Part shown: piece after piece, positions 1-7,056 of the stretch
How the letters are laid out: each line of letters starts with the position of its first letter
Position numbering within the stretch: the first letter of the stretch is position 1
Assembly: GCA_002450015.1 (NCBI GenBank)
Contig: DJYG01000003.1
Location: 1-35,662 of the forward strand
DNA from: Cyanobacteria bacterium UBA6984
GTDB lineage: Bacteria; Cyanobacteriota; Vampirovibrionia; Gastranaerophilales; Gastranaerophilaceae
Direction of reading: 5' to 3'
DNA length: 35,662 nt
The notes under the pieces: model-generated
What the model was told of the DNA's origin: nothing
The model's database searches: none
Seen by the model: only the letters and a program-made list of their open reading frames with translations
Translations under genes and position numbers: made by a program

Positions 1-12
1 GTAAAACAAACT

Positions 13-257
13 GTCATTCTAAGGTACGAAGTACCGAAGAATCCAGCGGATTTTCGACTCTGCCGAATAAAACGATTAAGTATCGTTTTATGAGAGGTTG
101 TGAAACGAACGTAAGTGAGTGAAACCCGTAGGAGCAACAGGCGATTGCGAAGTTACTAAAATTGCGATAGCAATTTATACGAGCAACAAGCCGGTGCGTA
201 CCCGAATAATCCAAGACAAAAAAGTAACTGGATACTTCGCTAGCGCTCAGTATGACG
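13..257. repeat. Dispersed repeat with imperfect inverted ends, upstream of pilin-like gene
   Basis: The left end begins TGTCATTCTAAGG and runs to CGAAGAATCCAG. The reverse complement of the right end begins CGTCATACTGAG and runs to CGAAGTATCCAG, so the two ends match at about 20 of 23 aligned positions. The left end also holds a small perfect hairpin, GGTAC-GAA-GTACC. The interior shows no convincing gene. An open frame crosses it into the pilin gene, but a good ribosome binding site sits only at 281-292. This looks like an intergenic palindromic or MITE-like element with no transposase. It fills nearly all of the gene-free first 298 bases. Family membership cannot be shown from one window. 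Confidence 0.5.
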
Positions 258-298
258 AAAATATAAATAAAGAAACAAACAAAGAAAGGAAGTATAAC

Positions 299-1059
299 AT
301 GTTAAAAAGAATTATTAATTATTTAAAAAGTAATCAAATAGATTGCCACGCAAATAAATCCGCTTTTACCCTAGCTGAAACATTAATTGTAATGGGCATA
401 ATCGGTGTTGTAGCAGCACTAACTTTGCCAAACCTAAACTCATCAACAGGTGACAAAGAAAAGGTTGTCAAGCTTAAAAAAATATATTCAAACCTTGAAG
501 ATGCTTTTGGGCGAGCAAAAGCTTTTATGGTCCTATTGATGAATGGTATAATGTTTCTTCAGGTTCTAATAAAGATTGGTCTAAAAAAGTTGCAGAACGA
601 TTTATTGATTTTATGAAAATTTCAAAAAATTGTGAATTAACAGGAACTTCTTGCTGGGCGGGAGGTACTATAAGTGCCAGAGATGATAGTCCTACTGCAG
701 ATACGGATGATTATAAATTTTTATTATCTGATGGTACTTCAGTTGGTTTTTACTGTCATAATCCTAATAGTACTATTGATAGGAGGATGTGTATGATTTA
801 TGTTGATATAGATGGCCCTAATAAAGGGGTATTAGAATACGGAAAAGATGTGTTTGAATTTGATATATTTGAAGATGGAAATTTATTGCCTTATGGTGTT
901 GGCAGCTCAGGTAATTATAGCAAATGGGGAGATTATTTTTCTGAGAATACTACGTACTGGGTAATAAAAAATGGAAATATGGATTATCTAAAGTTGGACA
1001 GCAGTAACAAATGCAACGGAATTCAACTAAATTGGGATACTCAAACAAGTTGTAAATAA
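299..1059 (+). pseudogene. Type IV pilin-like (prepilin N-methylation motif) protein, frameshifted
   Basis: The ATG at 299 follows AAAGGAAG-like Shine-Dalgarno bases. A 22-residue basic leader ends in KSA, followed by FTLAETLIVMGIIGVVAALT, a class III prepilin signal with the conserved Glu at mature position 5 and a hydrophobic helix. The reading frame is broken near 521-528 (GCTTTTATGG). Upstream reads ...GRAKAF and the continuation YGPIDEWYN lies in the -1 frame, running uninterrupted to the stop at 1057-1059. The related gene at 27397 reads GRAEAVYGPVSEW at the same place, so one base appears to be missing. With the shift repaired the product is about 253 residues and keeps the shared C-terminal motif NGNMDYLKLDS. 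The break could be a true pseudogene, a homopolymer (TTTT) phase switch or a sequencing error. The substrate or pilus system is unknown. Confidence 0.75.
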
Positions 1060-1065
1060 ACAGAA

Positions 1066-1094
1066 AGACGGATTTGCTGAAAGCAAATCCGTCT
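1066..1094. terminator. Bidirectional hairpin terminator between pilin-like gene and trxA
   Basis: A perfect 13-bp stem AGACGGATTTGCT/AGCAAATCCGTCT has a GAA loop. On the minus strand it is followed by TTTCTGTTTATTT and on the plus strand by GCTTTATTG. It can therefore serve both convergent genes and probably serves trxA best. Confidence 0.8.
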
Positions 1095-1108
1095 GCTTTA
1101 TTGTAATG

Positions 1109-1432
1109 TTAAATATGTTTTTCTATATTATTAATTATTGTAGATTTTGGCATTAGGCCAACCATTCTTTCTACGGCTTGACCATTTTTGAATACTAACA
1201 AAGTAGGCAGACCGCTGATTGAGTTTTCTTTTACAACTTCTTTGTTTTCATCGGCATTGATTTTTACAATTTTTAATTTGCCGTTGTATTGTTCTGCAAT
1301 TTCATCAAGTACAGGTGATAATTTTCTGCAAGGTCCGCACCAAGTTGCCCAAAAATCAACAAGTACAGGTGACTGTGATTGTAGAACTTCTTGTTCAAAT
1401 GATGAATCTGTTACTTCTAAAGCGTTTGACAT
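1109..1432 (-). CDS. trxA: Thioredoxin
   Basis: This is a 107-residue single-domain thioredoxin, the usual length. The redox motif WCGPC has its cysteines at residues 32 and 35, the buried Asp is at 26, and the cis-proline is at 76 within SGLPT. It is a cytoplasmic disulfide reductase that would be recharged by thioredoxin reductase, which is not in the window. An AAGGAG ribosome binding site lies 8 bases before the ATG. The gene is transcribed alone, away from the exonuclease gene, and converges on the pilin-like gene. An extended -10 (TGTGCTAGAAT on the minus strand, 1460-1470) would give a leader of about 20 bases. Confidence 0.95.
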   Translation of the reverse strand: MSNALEVTDSSFEQEVLQSQSPVLVDFWATWCGPCRKLSPVLDEIAEQYNGKLKIVKINADENKEVVKENSISGLPTLLVFKNGQAVERMVGLMPKSTIINNIEKHI

Positions 1433-1459
1433 TTTAAAATCTCCTTTTTGACTTGTTTT

Positions 1460-1492
1460 ATTCTAGCACATAAATTTTTTTTGTGCTATTAT
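1460..1492. promoter_or_regulatory. Divergent extended -10 promoters embedded in a dyad
   Basis: TAGCACA (1464-1470) and TGTGCTA (1482-1488) form a perfect 7-bp inverted repeat with an 11-base spacer. Each arm runs into a -10-like hexamer with a TGn extension: TATTAT (1487-1492) rightward for the exonuclease gene and TAGAAT (1465-1460) leftward for trxA. The dyad may be just two symmetric extended -10 boxes, or a shared operator. Confidence 0.45.
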
Positions 1493-1523
1493 CTTAATGT
1501 ACGAAGAAGAAATTAGGATTATA

Positions 1524-2441
1524 ATGGCTAGAAAAAAAGTTATAGAGATAGTCTTGGATACCGAAACAACAGGTTTGGACTATACAAAAGAAAGAATGGT
1601 TGAGTTTGCCGGTGTTAGATTAGAAAACGGAAAAGTTAAAGATGAATTTCAGACGTTGATTAATCCGCAGCAACATATCAGAAAGTCTTCAATTGCAATT
1701 CATGGTATAACGCAAGAAATGGTTCAAGATGCTCCGACAGAAGCAGAAGCTATGCCTAAAATTCTGGAATTTATTGGAGATTATCCGATTGTAGCCCATA
1801 ATGCAATTTTTGATTATTCTTATTTGAATGAAGCAAGTTTAAGAACTACTGGCAATCCTATAAATAACGAACGTATTGATACGCAGCATATGTTTAAAGA
1901 AATTTATCCGGAGATGGATTCTCATGGACTTGATGCATTAACTAAAAAATTTGGCATTGAATTGGTAAATCATCATAGAGCAATGGCCGATGCAATGAGT
2001 TTAGCTCTTGCATATCCGAAATTAAAAAAATTATATTTGCAAAAATATGATTGGGAGCATAAACAAATTGAAAATATCGAGTATCTTTTTGAAAGATTTT
2101 TAAGAATTCAGCAAAGTGTAAACACAATGCAGGCAGAATTACAAGATTTGAAATCAGTATTCAAACTTTATTTTGAATTGGGTGGTAAATCAATAACGGC
2201 TCAAAATGGCGATATGCTTACATATCAATCAAAACAATCTTTTCATTATGAATTGGAAGATATTAAAGATGTATTGGAAGAATTGGGAGCTTTAAATAAG
2301 GCTGTTAAATTAAATTGCGGTTTTGTTGACAGACTCTGTAACGGATTTAATTTAGATGATTGTCAGCGCGAAACACTTAAAAATGCAAGAAAAGAAATAT
2401 CAGAAAATCGAAACGTACAAATTATAAAGGCAGGAAAATAA
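1524..2441 (+). CDS. DEDDh 3'-5' exonuclease (DNA polymerase III epsilon-like)
   Basis: The N-terminal 170 residues form a DnaQ/PolC-type exonuclease fold with all five catalytic residues: D12 and E14 in LDTETTGL, D97 in HNAIFDYSYLN, and H151 and D156 in HHRAMADA. The remaining 135 residues are a helical extension that I do not recognise. An upstream in-frame ATG at 1497 exists, but it lacks a ribosome binding site and would lie at or before the transcription start predicted from the -10 at 1487-1492. The ATG at 1524 has AGGA about 7 bases upstream, so I prefer it. The gene is the first of a tight plus-strand run. It could be a proofreading subunit or a stand-alone repair exonuclease; no polymerase gene is adjacent. 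Confidence 0.85.
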   Translation: MARKKVIEIVLDTETTGLDYTKERMVEFAGVRLENGKVKDEFQTLINPQQHIRKSSIAIHGITQEMVQDAPTEAEAMPKILEFIGDYPIVAHNAIFDYSYLNEASLRTTGNPINNERIDTQHMFKEIYPEMDSHGLDALTKKFGIELVNHHRAMADAMSLALAYPKLKKLYLQKYDWEHKQIENIEYLFERFLRIQQSVNTMQAELQDLKSVFKLYFELGGKSITAQNGDMLTYQSKQSFHYELEDIKDVLEELGALNKAVKLNCGFVDRLCNGFNLDDCQRETLKNARKEISENRNVQIIKAGK

Positions 2442-2443
2442 GA

Positions 2444-3907
2444 ATGGCGAATTTTATTGTAGATTTTTTTAAAGAACCACCTATAAAAGAAGAAATTCAA
2501 GACAAAGCTGTTGTTGATAAGATGTATCGACATTGGACATGGAGAATATTCATCTCCTGCTATTTGGCATACATTATTGCTCACTTATGCCGAAAAAATA
2601 TTGCCGTAGCGTTGCCATTTATCGGGCAAGATTTAGGATACACAAATACACAGTTGGGTATTTTGGGTTCTTCATTATATATGACTTATGGTATAGGTAA
2701 ATTCTGTAATGGTATTCTTGCAGATAGAAGTAACGTAAGAACTTTTTTACCGACTGCGATGATAATTTCAGCCATTGCAAACCTATGTTTTGCATTTAGT
2801 GCTGTGTTTATCACTCCTGGACATGTTTCTTTCTTTGGTTTGCCATCTGCAACAATACTTTTATGGGTATTGACTTTCTTTTGGGGTGCTAACGGTTGGT
2901 TTCAATCTATGATTTTTCCTCCAATTGCAAAAGCATTGTCATACTGGTTATCAAAATCAGAACGTGCTACTAAATGGTCTATCTGGTCAACCTCACACCA
3001 ACTTGGTGTATTTGCAACAGTAATGCTTTCAGGTATTTTGATTGGCAAATTGGGTTGGAAGATGGCGTTTGGTATTGAAGCTGTAATTGTTACCATAACA
3101 GGTTTAATTTTGTTTTGGTCATTAAGAGATAAGCCTCAATCAATCGGTTTACCTGATATTGATATATATAGAAATGAACCGATAGAAGAAAAGAAAGAAG
3201 CTGAAATTCAAAAAATGTCTTATTTTGAAATGTTTAGAAAATTCATTGTATGTAATAAAATTCTTTGGTTATTATCTATTGCTTATGCATTTGTATATGT
3301 TATTCGTTTTGGTACGGAAGATTGGTTTGTAAAATATTTAATGGAATATAAAGGTGATTCATTAGCTATCGCAACTGCAAAGTTAAGCTCTCTTGCTGTT
3401 GTTGGCTCAATTGGCGCAATTGCTGCAGGATGGTTTTCTGACCGTTCAAAATCAGGCAGCAGAATTCCTATTAATATTTATTTCTTTATGGGATTAGGAA
3501 CTTGCATATTTTTATTCCATATCAATAAGATTGATGCTTTTGATTATATTCTTGCTGCTTTAATCGGTGCATTTACTGCAGGTCCTCAATTATTGCTGGG
3601 TGGTGTTTGTGCTTTGGAAGCTACATCAAAACAAGTTGCATCAGCTGCATTGGGTTTTGCAGGTATGTTTGGTTATGTTGGTGCGGTATTATCTGCATCA
3701 GGTACCGGTTTTATGATTGATATGTTCCAAGCAAAATTTAATAATGGTTGGTTAGGTGCAATTATATTTTGGATTTCATCAGCCGTAATCGGTATAATAA
3801 TGTGCTTGATTATATTAGCATATAGTTCTCATCAGGCTAAAAAGGCACAGCTTGAAACTGCTGAAGTGAAAGCTGAAGCTGATGAACAAGAACCGGTAAA
3901 ACAATAG
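2444..3907 (+). CDS. MFS transporter, organophosphate:phosphate antiporter type (GlpT/UhpT-like)
   Basis: This 487-residue inner-membrane protein has about 12 hydrophobic segments. Its N-terminal region (RHWTWRIFISCYLAYIIAH, then CRKNI) matches the GlpT/UhpT class of the major facilitator superfamily, as does the loop SMIFPPIAKALSYWLSKSER. Family members exchange sugar phosphates or glycerol-3-phosphate for inorganic phosphate. The substrate here cannot be read from sequence. The C-terminus is a charged tail (KAEADEQEP). The gene begins 2 bases after the exonuclease stop, with AGGAAAA upstream, so the two are almost certainly cotranscribed. No glycerol-3-phosphate or hexose-phosphate genes are nearby. 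Confidence 0.85.
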   Translation: MANFIVDFFKEPPIKEEIQDKAVVDKMYRHWTWRIFISCYLAYIIAHLCRKNIAVALPFIGQDLGYTNTQLGILGSSLYMTYGIGKFCNGILADRSNVRTFLPTAMIISAIANLCFAFSAVFITPGHVSFFGLPSATILLWVLTFFWGANGWFQSMIFPPIAKALSYWLSKSERATKWSIWSTSHQLGVFATVMLSGILIGKLGWKMAFGIEAVIVTITGLILFWSLRDKPQSIGLPDIDIYRNEPIEEKKEAEIQKMSYFEMFRKFIVCNKILWLLSIAYAFVYVIRFGTEDWFVKYLMEYKGDSLAIATAKLSSLAVVGSIGAIAAGWFSDRSKSGSRIPINIYFFMGLGTCIFLFHINKIDAFDYILAALIGAFTAGPQLLLGGVCALEATSKQVASAALGFAGMFGYVGAVLSASGTGFMIDMFQAKFNNGWLGAIIFWISSAVIGIIMCLIILAYSSHQAKKAQLETAEVKAEADEQEPVKQ

Positions 3908-3919
3908 GAGAATAATCCA

Positions 3920-4474
3920 ATGAAAAAACTTTTTGTAATTTCAGGTTCGTCCGGTGTCGGTAAGGGTACTGTTATAAAAAGATTTTTGGAAAAAAATCCT
4001 GATTTTAAATTGTCTGTTTCTTGTACAACGCGTCCAATGCGTGCAGGTGAAAAACACGGTGTAAATTACTATTACCTTAATCGTGAAGAATTCATGCAAT
4101 CTGTTGAAAATGGTGAATTCTTAGAGTGGGCGGAATTTTCAGGCAATTGCTACGGTACAAATAAAAAGTTTGTTCAGAATTGTTTAGATAATAATGAAAA
4201 TCTTATACTTGAAATTGACACACAAGGTGCGTTACAAGTAAAAGAAAAGATGAGTAATGCTGTTTTGATATTTATAATGCCGCCATCACTTGAAGAATTG
4301 GAAAATAGATTGCGCGGTAGGGGAACAGAAACAGAAGATGCTATACAAAAAAGATTAAATACTGTTAAATCAGAAATGGAAAACGCAAAGAAATTTCATT
4401 ATAACGTTATAAATGATGATGTTGAAAGAGCTGTTGAAGAAATTGAAAATATAATTAAAAATGAACAAATATGA
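3920..4474 (+). CDS. gmk: Guanylate kinase
   Basis: This 184-residue cytoplasmic enzyme transfers phosphate from ATP to GMP, giving GDP for nucleic acid and ppGpp metabolism. The P-loop GSSGVGKGT is at residues 9-17. GMP-binding signatures follow (SCTTRPMRAGE, then GVNYYYL, and FLEWAEFSGNCYGT), with the lid region RGRGTETEDAIQKRL. The length is slightly short of typical (about 200). AGGAG lies just upstream. The gene sits 12 bases after the transporter and its end overlaps the next gene by 14 bases. Confidence 0.96.
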   Translation: MKKLFVISGSSGVGKGTVIKRFLEKNPDFKLSVSCTTRPMRAGEKHGVNYYYLNREEFMQSVENGEFLEWAEFSGNCYGTNKKFVQNCLDNNENLILEIDTQGALQVKEKMSNAVLIFIMPPSLEELENRLRGRGTETEDAIQKRLNTVKSEMENAKKFHYNVINDDVERAVEEIENIIKNEQI

Positions 4475-5141
4475 TTTAGTAAATAAGATAGAAAAATTTG
4501 CACCTCCCGAACTTCAGGAAAAATGGGATTGTTCTGGTTGGATTGTAGAAACAGGATTAAAAGAAGTCAAAAAAGTTTTGATTGCTTTAACAGTTACGGA
4601 AAGTGTTTTTAATCAAGCGATTGAAAAGCGTTGCGATATGATTATTACACATCATCCGTTGTTTAATATACCATTAAAATATTCAAGTATTGATATTTAT
4701 TCTTCACATACAAATATGGATAAGGCACTTGGAGGAACAACTGATACTTTTGTTGAAGCCCTCGGGTTAACAGCTCATCCTGTCGGAGATTTTTTAAGAA
4801 TTTGTGATATTGATATTTCTGTTAAAGATTTGTGTTCAAAAATTAAAAAAGTTTCTCCATATTCAAGAGTAGTTAATAATAAAAGTGTTCAAAAAATTTC
4901 TAAAATAGCGTTTTGTGCCGGTTCAGGAATGGATTTGTATAATGAAGCAATTGAAAATGGTTGTGATTGTTTTGTAACCGGAGATGTAAAGTATCATAGT
5001 GCAGTTGAATCAGAAATTGTATTGATAGATGCAGGACACTATGAAACTGAAATATTGATTAAAAATGTTTTTCAGAATTTAATTAAAGAAACGGTAGAGG
5101 TAATTATTGCAAATGAAAATTCTCCATTTAAAAATATTTAG
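4461..5141 (+). CDS. NIF3-like dinuclear metal-binding protein (GTP cyclohydrolase I type 2 homologue)
   Basis: This 226-residue member of the NIF3/DUF34 family shows metal-ligand signatures: ITHHPLF in the N-terminal half, the HTNMD motif (HTNLD in most members), and the C-terminal GDVKYHSAVE and DAGHYETE blocks. Family members form a hexameric ring with two metal ions per subunit. They are often annotated as GTP cyclohydrolase or YqfO, but the reaction is not settled. The start lies inside the 3' end of gmk, which implies translational coupling. Confidence 0.88.
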   Translation: MNKYDLVNKIEKFAPPELQEKWDCSGWIVETGLKEVKKVLIALTVTESVFNQAIEKRCDMIITHHPLFNIPLKYSSIDIYSSHTNMDKALGGTTDTFVEALGLTAHPVGDFLRICDIDISVKDLCSKIKKVSPYSRVVNNKSVQKISKIAFCAGSGMDLYNEAIENGCDCFVTGDVKYHSAVESEIVLIDAGHYETEILIKNVFQNLIKETVEVIIANENSPFKNI

Positions 5142-5676
5142 TCTTATATTTATAATGTTTTTGTGTGCTAATTGCGCTTTTTCTTATCAAACCCTTGCCT
5201 TTGATTTTCCAAACGGTGCTGGCAACTGGCACGTTGCGTTTCACAGAAAATTAAGAACAGAAACTATTGTTCAATATGTTCCGTTAGGAGAATCTTACGA
5301 AAAATGGTCGCAAACAATGGTTATTCACGCATATCACAATGCACTTGCAAGAACTCCTCTTGCTTTTTTAAGACGATTAACGGCACAAATGGAAGCTTTA
5401 AATGATTATTCAAAATACCAATATGAAAGAATTACACCAAGTGATGCAATTGCAACGAGATGCGTTGTCGGTAATGCAAGAATGTCGGCTCAATGTGATA
5501 TATACCGTGTAATGCAGTCATTTGACGGATATATTACGGTTCAATATATCAACCGTAATATGGAAGATTTTAAATTACAATACTTTAAGTGGCTAGATGC
5601 AATAAGAAATGCAAAACCATATCAGGCAGAATTTCGTAATGACAGATATTTGAGCAAAGATACTTTTGAATTGTAA
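5113..5676 (+). CDS. Small secreted protein of unknown function
   Basis: I do not recognise this 187-residue protein. It has a clear Sec signal peptide (MKILHLKIFSLIFIMFLC, cleavage probably after CAFS or nearby). The mature region is soluble with many aromatic residues. It contains a YVPLGESYEKW segment and a short pair of Cys residues (TRCVV...SAQCD) that could form a disulfide. The ATG at 5113 is used here. A TTG two codons earlier (5107) has better spacing from the GAGG at 5097-5100 and may be the real start. It overlaps the end of the NIF3-like gene, so it is in the same operon. It is probably periplasmic. Confidence 0.7.
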   Translation: MKILHLKIFSLIFIMFLCANCAFSYQTLAFDFPNGAGNWHVAFHRKLRTETIVQYVPLGESYEKWSQTMVIHAYHNALARTPLAFLRRLTAQMEALNDYSKYQYERITPSDAIATRCVVGNARMSAQCDIYRVMQSFDGYITVQYINRNMEDFKLQYFKWLDAIRNAKPYQAEFRNDRYLSKDTFEL

Positions 5677-5680
5677 TAAT

Positions 5681-7000
5681 ATGGAAAAAAGCTATAAAAC
5701 ATACGTTAAAGAGTTAATCCATTTGGCTTTGCCCATAATTATGGGGCATATAGGATTTACTTTTATTGTTGCAGGTGATGTATTTGTTGCAGGAAAATAT
5801 TCAACAGACGCTCTTGCTGCTGTTAGTATTTCAGGAGCTGTAACAAGCCTTGTTTTTATGTTTGGTATAGGACTTATAATAAGTGTTTCTCCTGTTTTAT
5901 CGAACAGATTGGGGGCTAATAAATCTGTAAAACAATATTTCTATCCAACAGTAAAATTTTCGCAAGTTGTGGCATTTTTTTCTATGTTATTGATAATGGC
6001 ATGTATTCCCTTAATGGAAAATATGGGCTTTGAAAAACATTTGTTTCCGTATATAAGAACTTACACTTTTGTATTTGCATTTTCTGCATTTGGCGGATAT
6101 TTGCATGCTGCGTTGAAAGAATTTTTACAAGCTTATGAAATAGTCTTTTTTCCTAATTTTATTGCAATTATAGGTATATTTTTAAATATTATAGTAAATT
6201 GGGTTTTTGTATTTGGTTTTGGATTTATTCCTTCAATGGGTGTTTTAGGACTCGCTCTTGCAAGTGTTTTTATAAGAACATTTATGGGACTTGCTTTATT
6301 AATATTTTGTCTTGTTAATTTTAATTTAAAAAATATAAAAGTTCCAAAAAAGTATTTTCTAGTTTTGATGCATGTTGGTTTACCATTGTCGGTTGCAATT
6401 TGTATTGAATTTTTAGCGTTTAATTCTATGGCAATATTAATGGGACGTGTCAGTGGTGTGTATGCGGCAGCACAAAATATTATCAATGTTATTACATCAG
6501 CTTCATTTATGATTCCTCTTTCAATATCTAATGCAATTGCTGTAAAAGTTGGTTATGCAAATGGTGCAAAAAATATTATTGATATTAAAAAATATTCTAT
6601 ATCAGGCGTTTTGGTGTCGGTAGGTTTTATGGCATTGTGTGGCATTATATTTGCATTGTTTCCCGAATTTTTTGCAAAAATATTCACTGATGATAAAATC
6701 TTAGTTGATATTATTGTCCCAATAATGTATCTTGCTGCAGCTTTTCAGTGTTTTGACGGATTTCAATGCTCTTTAGGTGGCGTTTTAAAAGGTTTGAAAA
6801 AAACTCAAATGGTTTCTGTTGCAAATTTTATAGGTTATATACTGATAGGTATTTCTTTAGGCTCATTTTTTGCATTTAAACTGAAATTAAATTTGTTTGG
6901 TTTTTGGATAGGTATTGGTATTGCTTCTGCTTGCGTTGGGCTTGTTCTTTTAATAGAAATTTTAAAAACATATAAAATTCTAAAAAAAGAGTATAAATAA
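5681..7000 (+). CDS. MATE-family multidrug/toxin exporter
   Basis: This 439-residue protein has about 12 membrane helices. Its start, LIHLALPIIMGHIGFTFIVA, followed by GDVFVAGKYSTDALAAVSIS, is the classical MATE N-terminus. The second half repeats the pattern (GLPLSVAICIEFLAFNSMAI and onwards). Members couple Na+ or H+ entry to export of cationic drugs or metabolites across the inner membrane. The start is placed at the ATG 4 bases after the upstream stop. The in-frame TTG at 5666 would overlap the upstream gene and is less likely. It is the last gene of the run and is followed by a strong hairpin. Confidence 0.92.
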   Translation: MEKSYKTYVKELIHLALPIIMGHIGFTFIVAGDVFVAGKYSTDALAAVSISGAVTSLVFMFGIGLIISVSPVLSNRLGANKSVKQYFYPTVKFSQVVAFFSMLLIMACIPLMENMGFEKHLFPYIRTYTFVFAFSAFGGYLHAALKEFLQAYEIVFFPNFIAIIGIFLNIIVNWVFVFGFGFIPSMGVLGLALASVFIRTFMGLALLIFCLVNFNLKNIKVPKKYFLVLMHVGLPLSVAICIEFLAFNSMAILMGRVSGVYAAAQNIINVITSASFMIPLSISNAIAVKVGYANGAKNIIDIKKYSISGVLVSVGFMALCGIIFALFPEFFAKIFTDDKILVDIIVPIMYLAAAFQCFDGFQCSLGGVLKGLKKTQMVSVANFIGYILIGISLGSFFAFKLKLNLFGFWIGIGIASACVGLVLLIEILKTYKILKKEYK

Positions 7001-7003
7001 GAA

Positions 7004-7034
7004 GATTGGCGGCTTGCAGAGCAAGCCGCCAATC
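7004..7034. terminator. Hairpin between convergent MATE and SLH genes
   Basis: A perfect 14-bp stem GATTGGCGGCTTGC/GCAAGCCGCCAATC has an AGA loop. The T-run after it is poor on both strands. A second inverted repeat (TAAATAATTTC, 7037-7047, with GAAATTATTTA, 7053-7063) overlaps the stop codon of the SLH gene. The pair probably ends transcription from both sides. Confidence 0.65.
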
Positions 7035-7056
7035 AGTAAATAATTTCAACAAGAAA

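Noticed and set aside
119..298. N-terminal extension of the first pilin-like protein back to 119
   Set aside because: It reads through the repeat element and lacks a ribosome binding site, while 299 has a good one.
515..620. Programmed -1 frameshifting in the pilin-like gene
   Set aside because: No X XXY YYZ heptamer, upstream Shine-Dalgarno-like stimulator or downstream pseudoknot is evident; mutation or sequence error is simpler. Kept only as an alternative.
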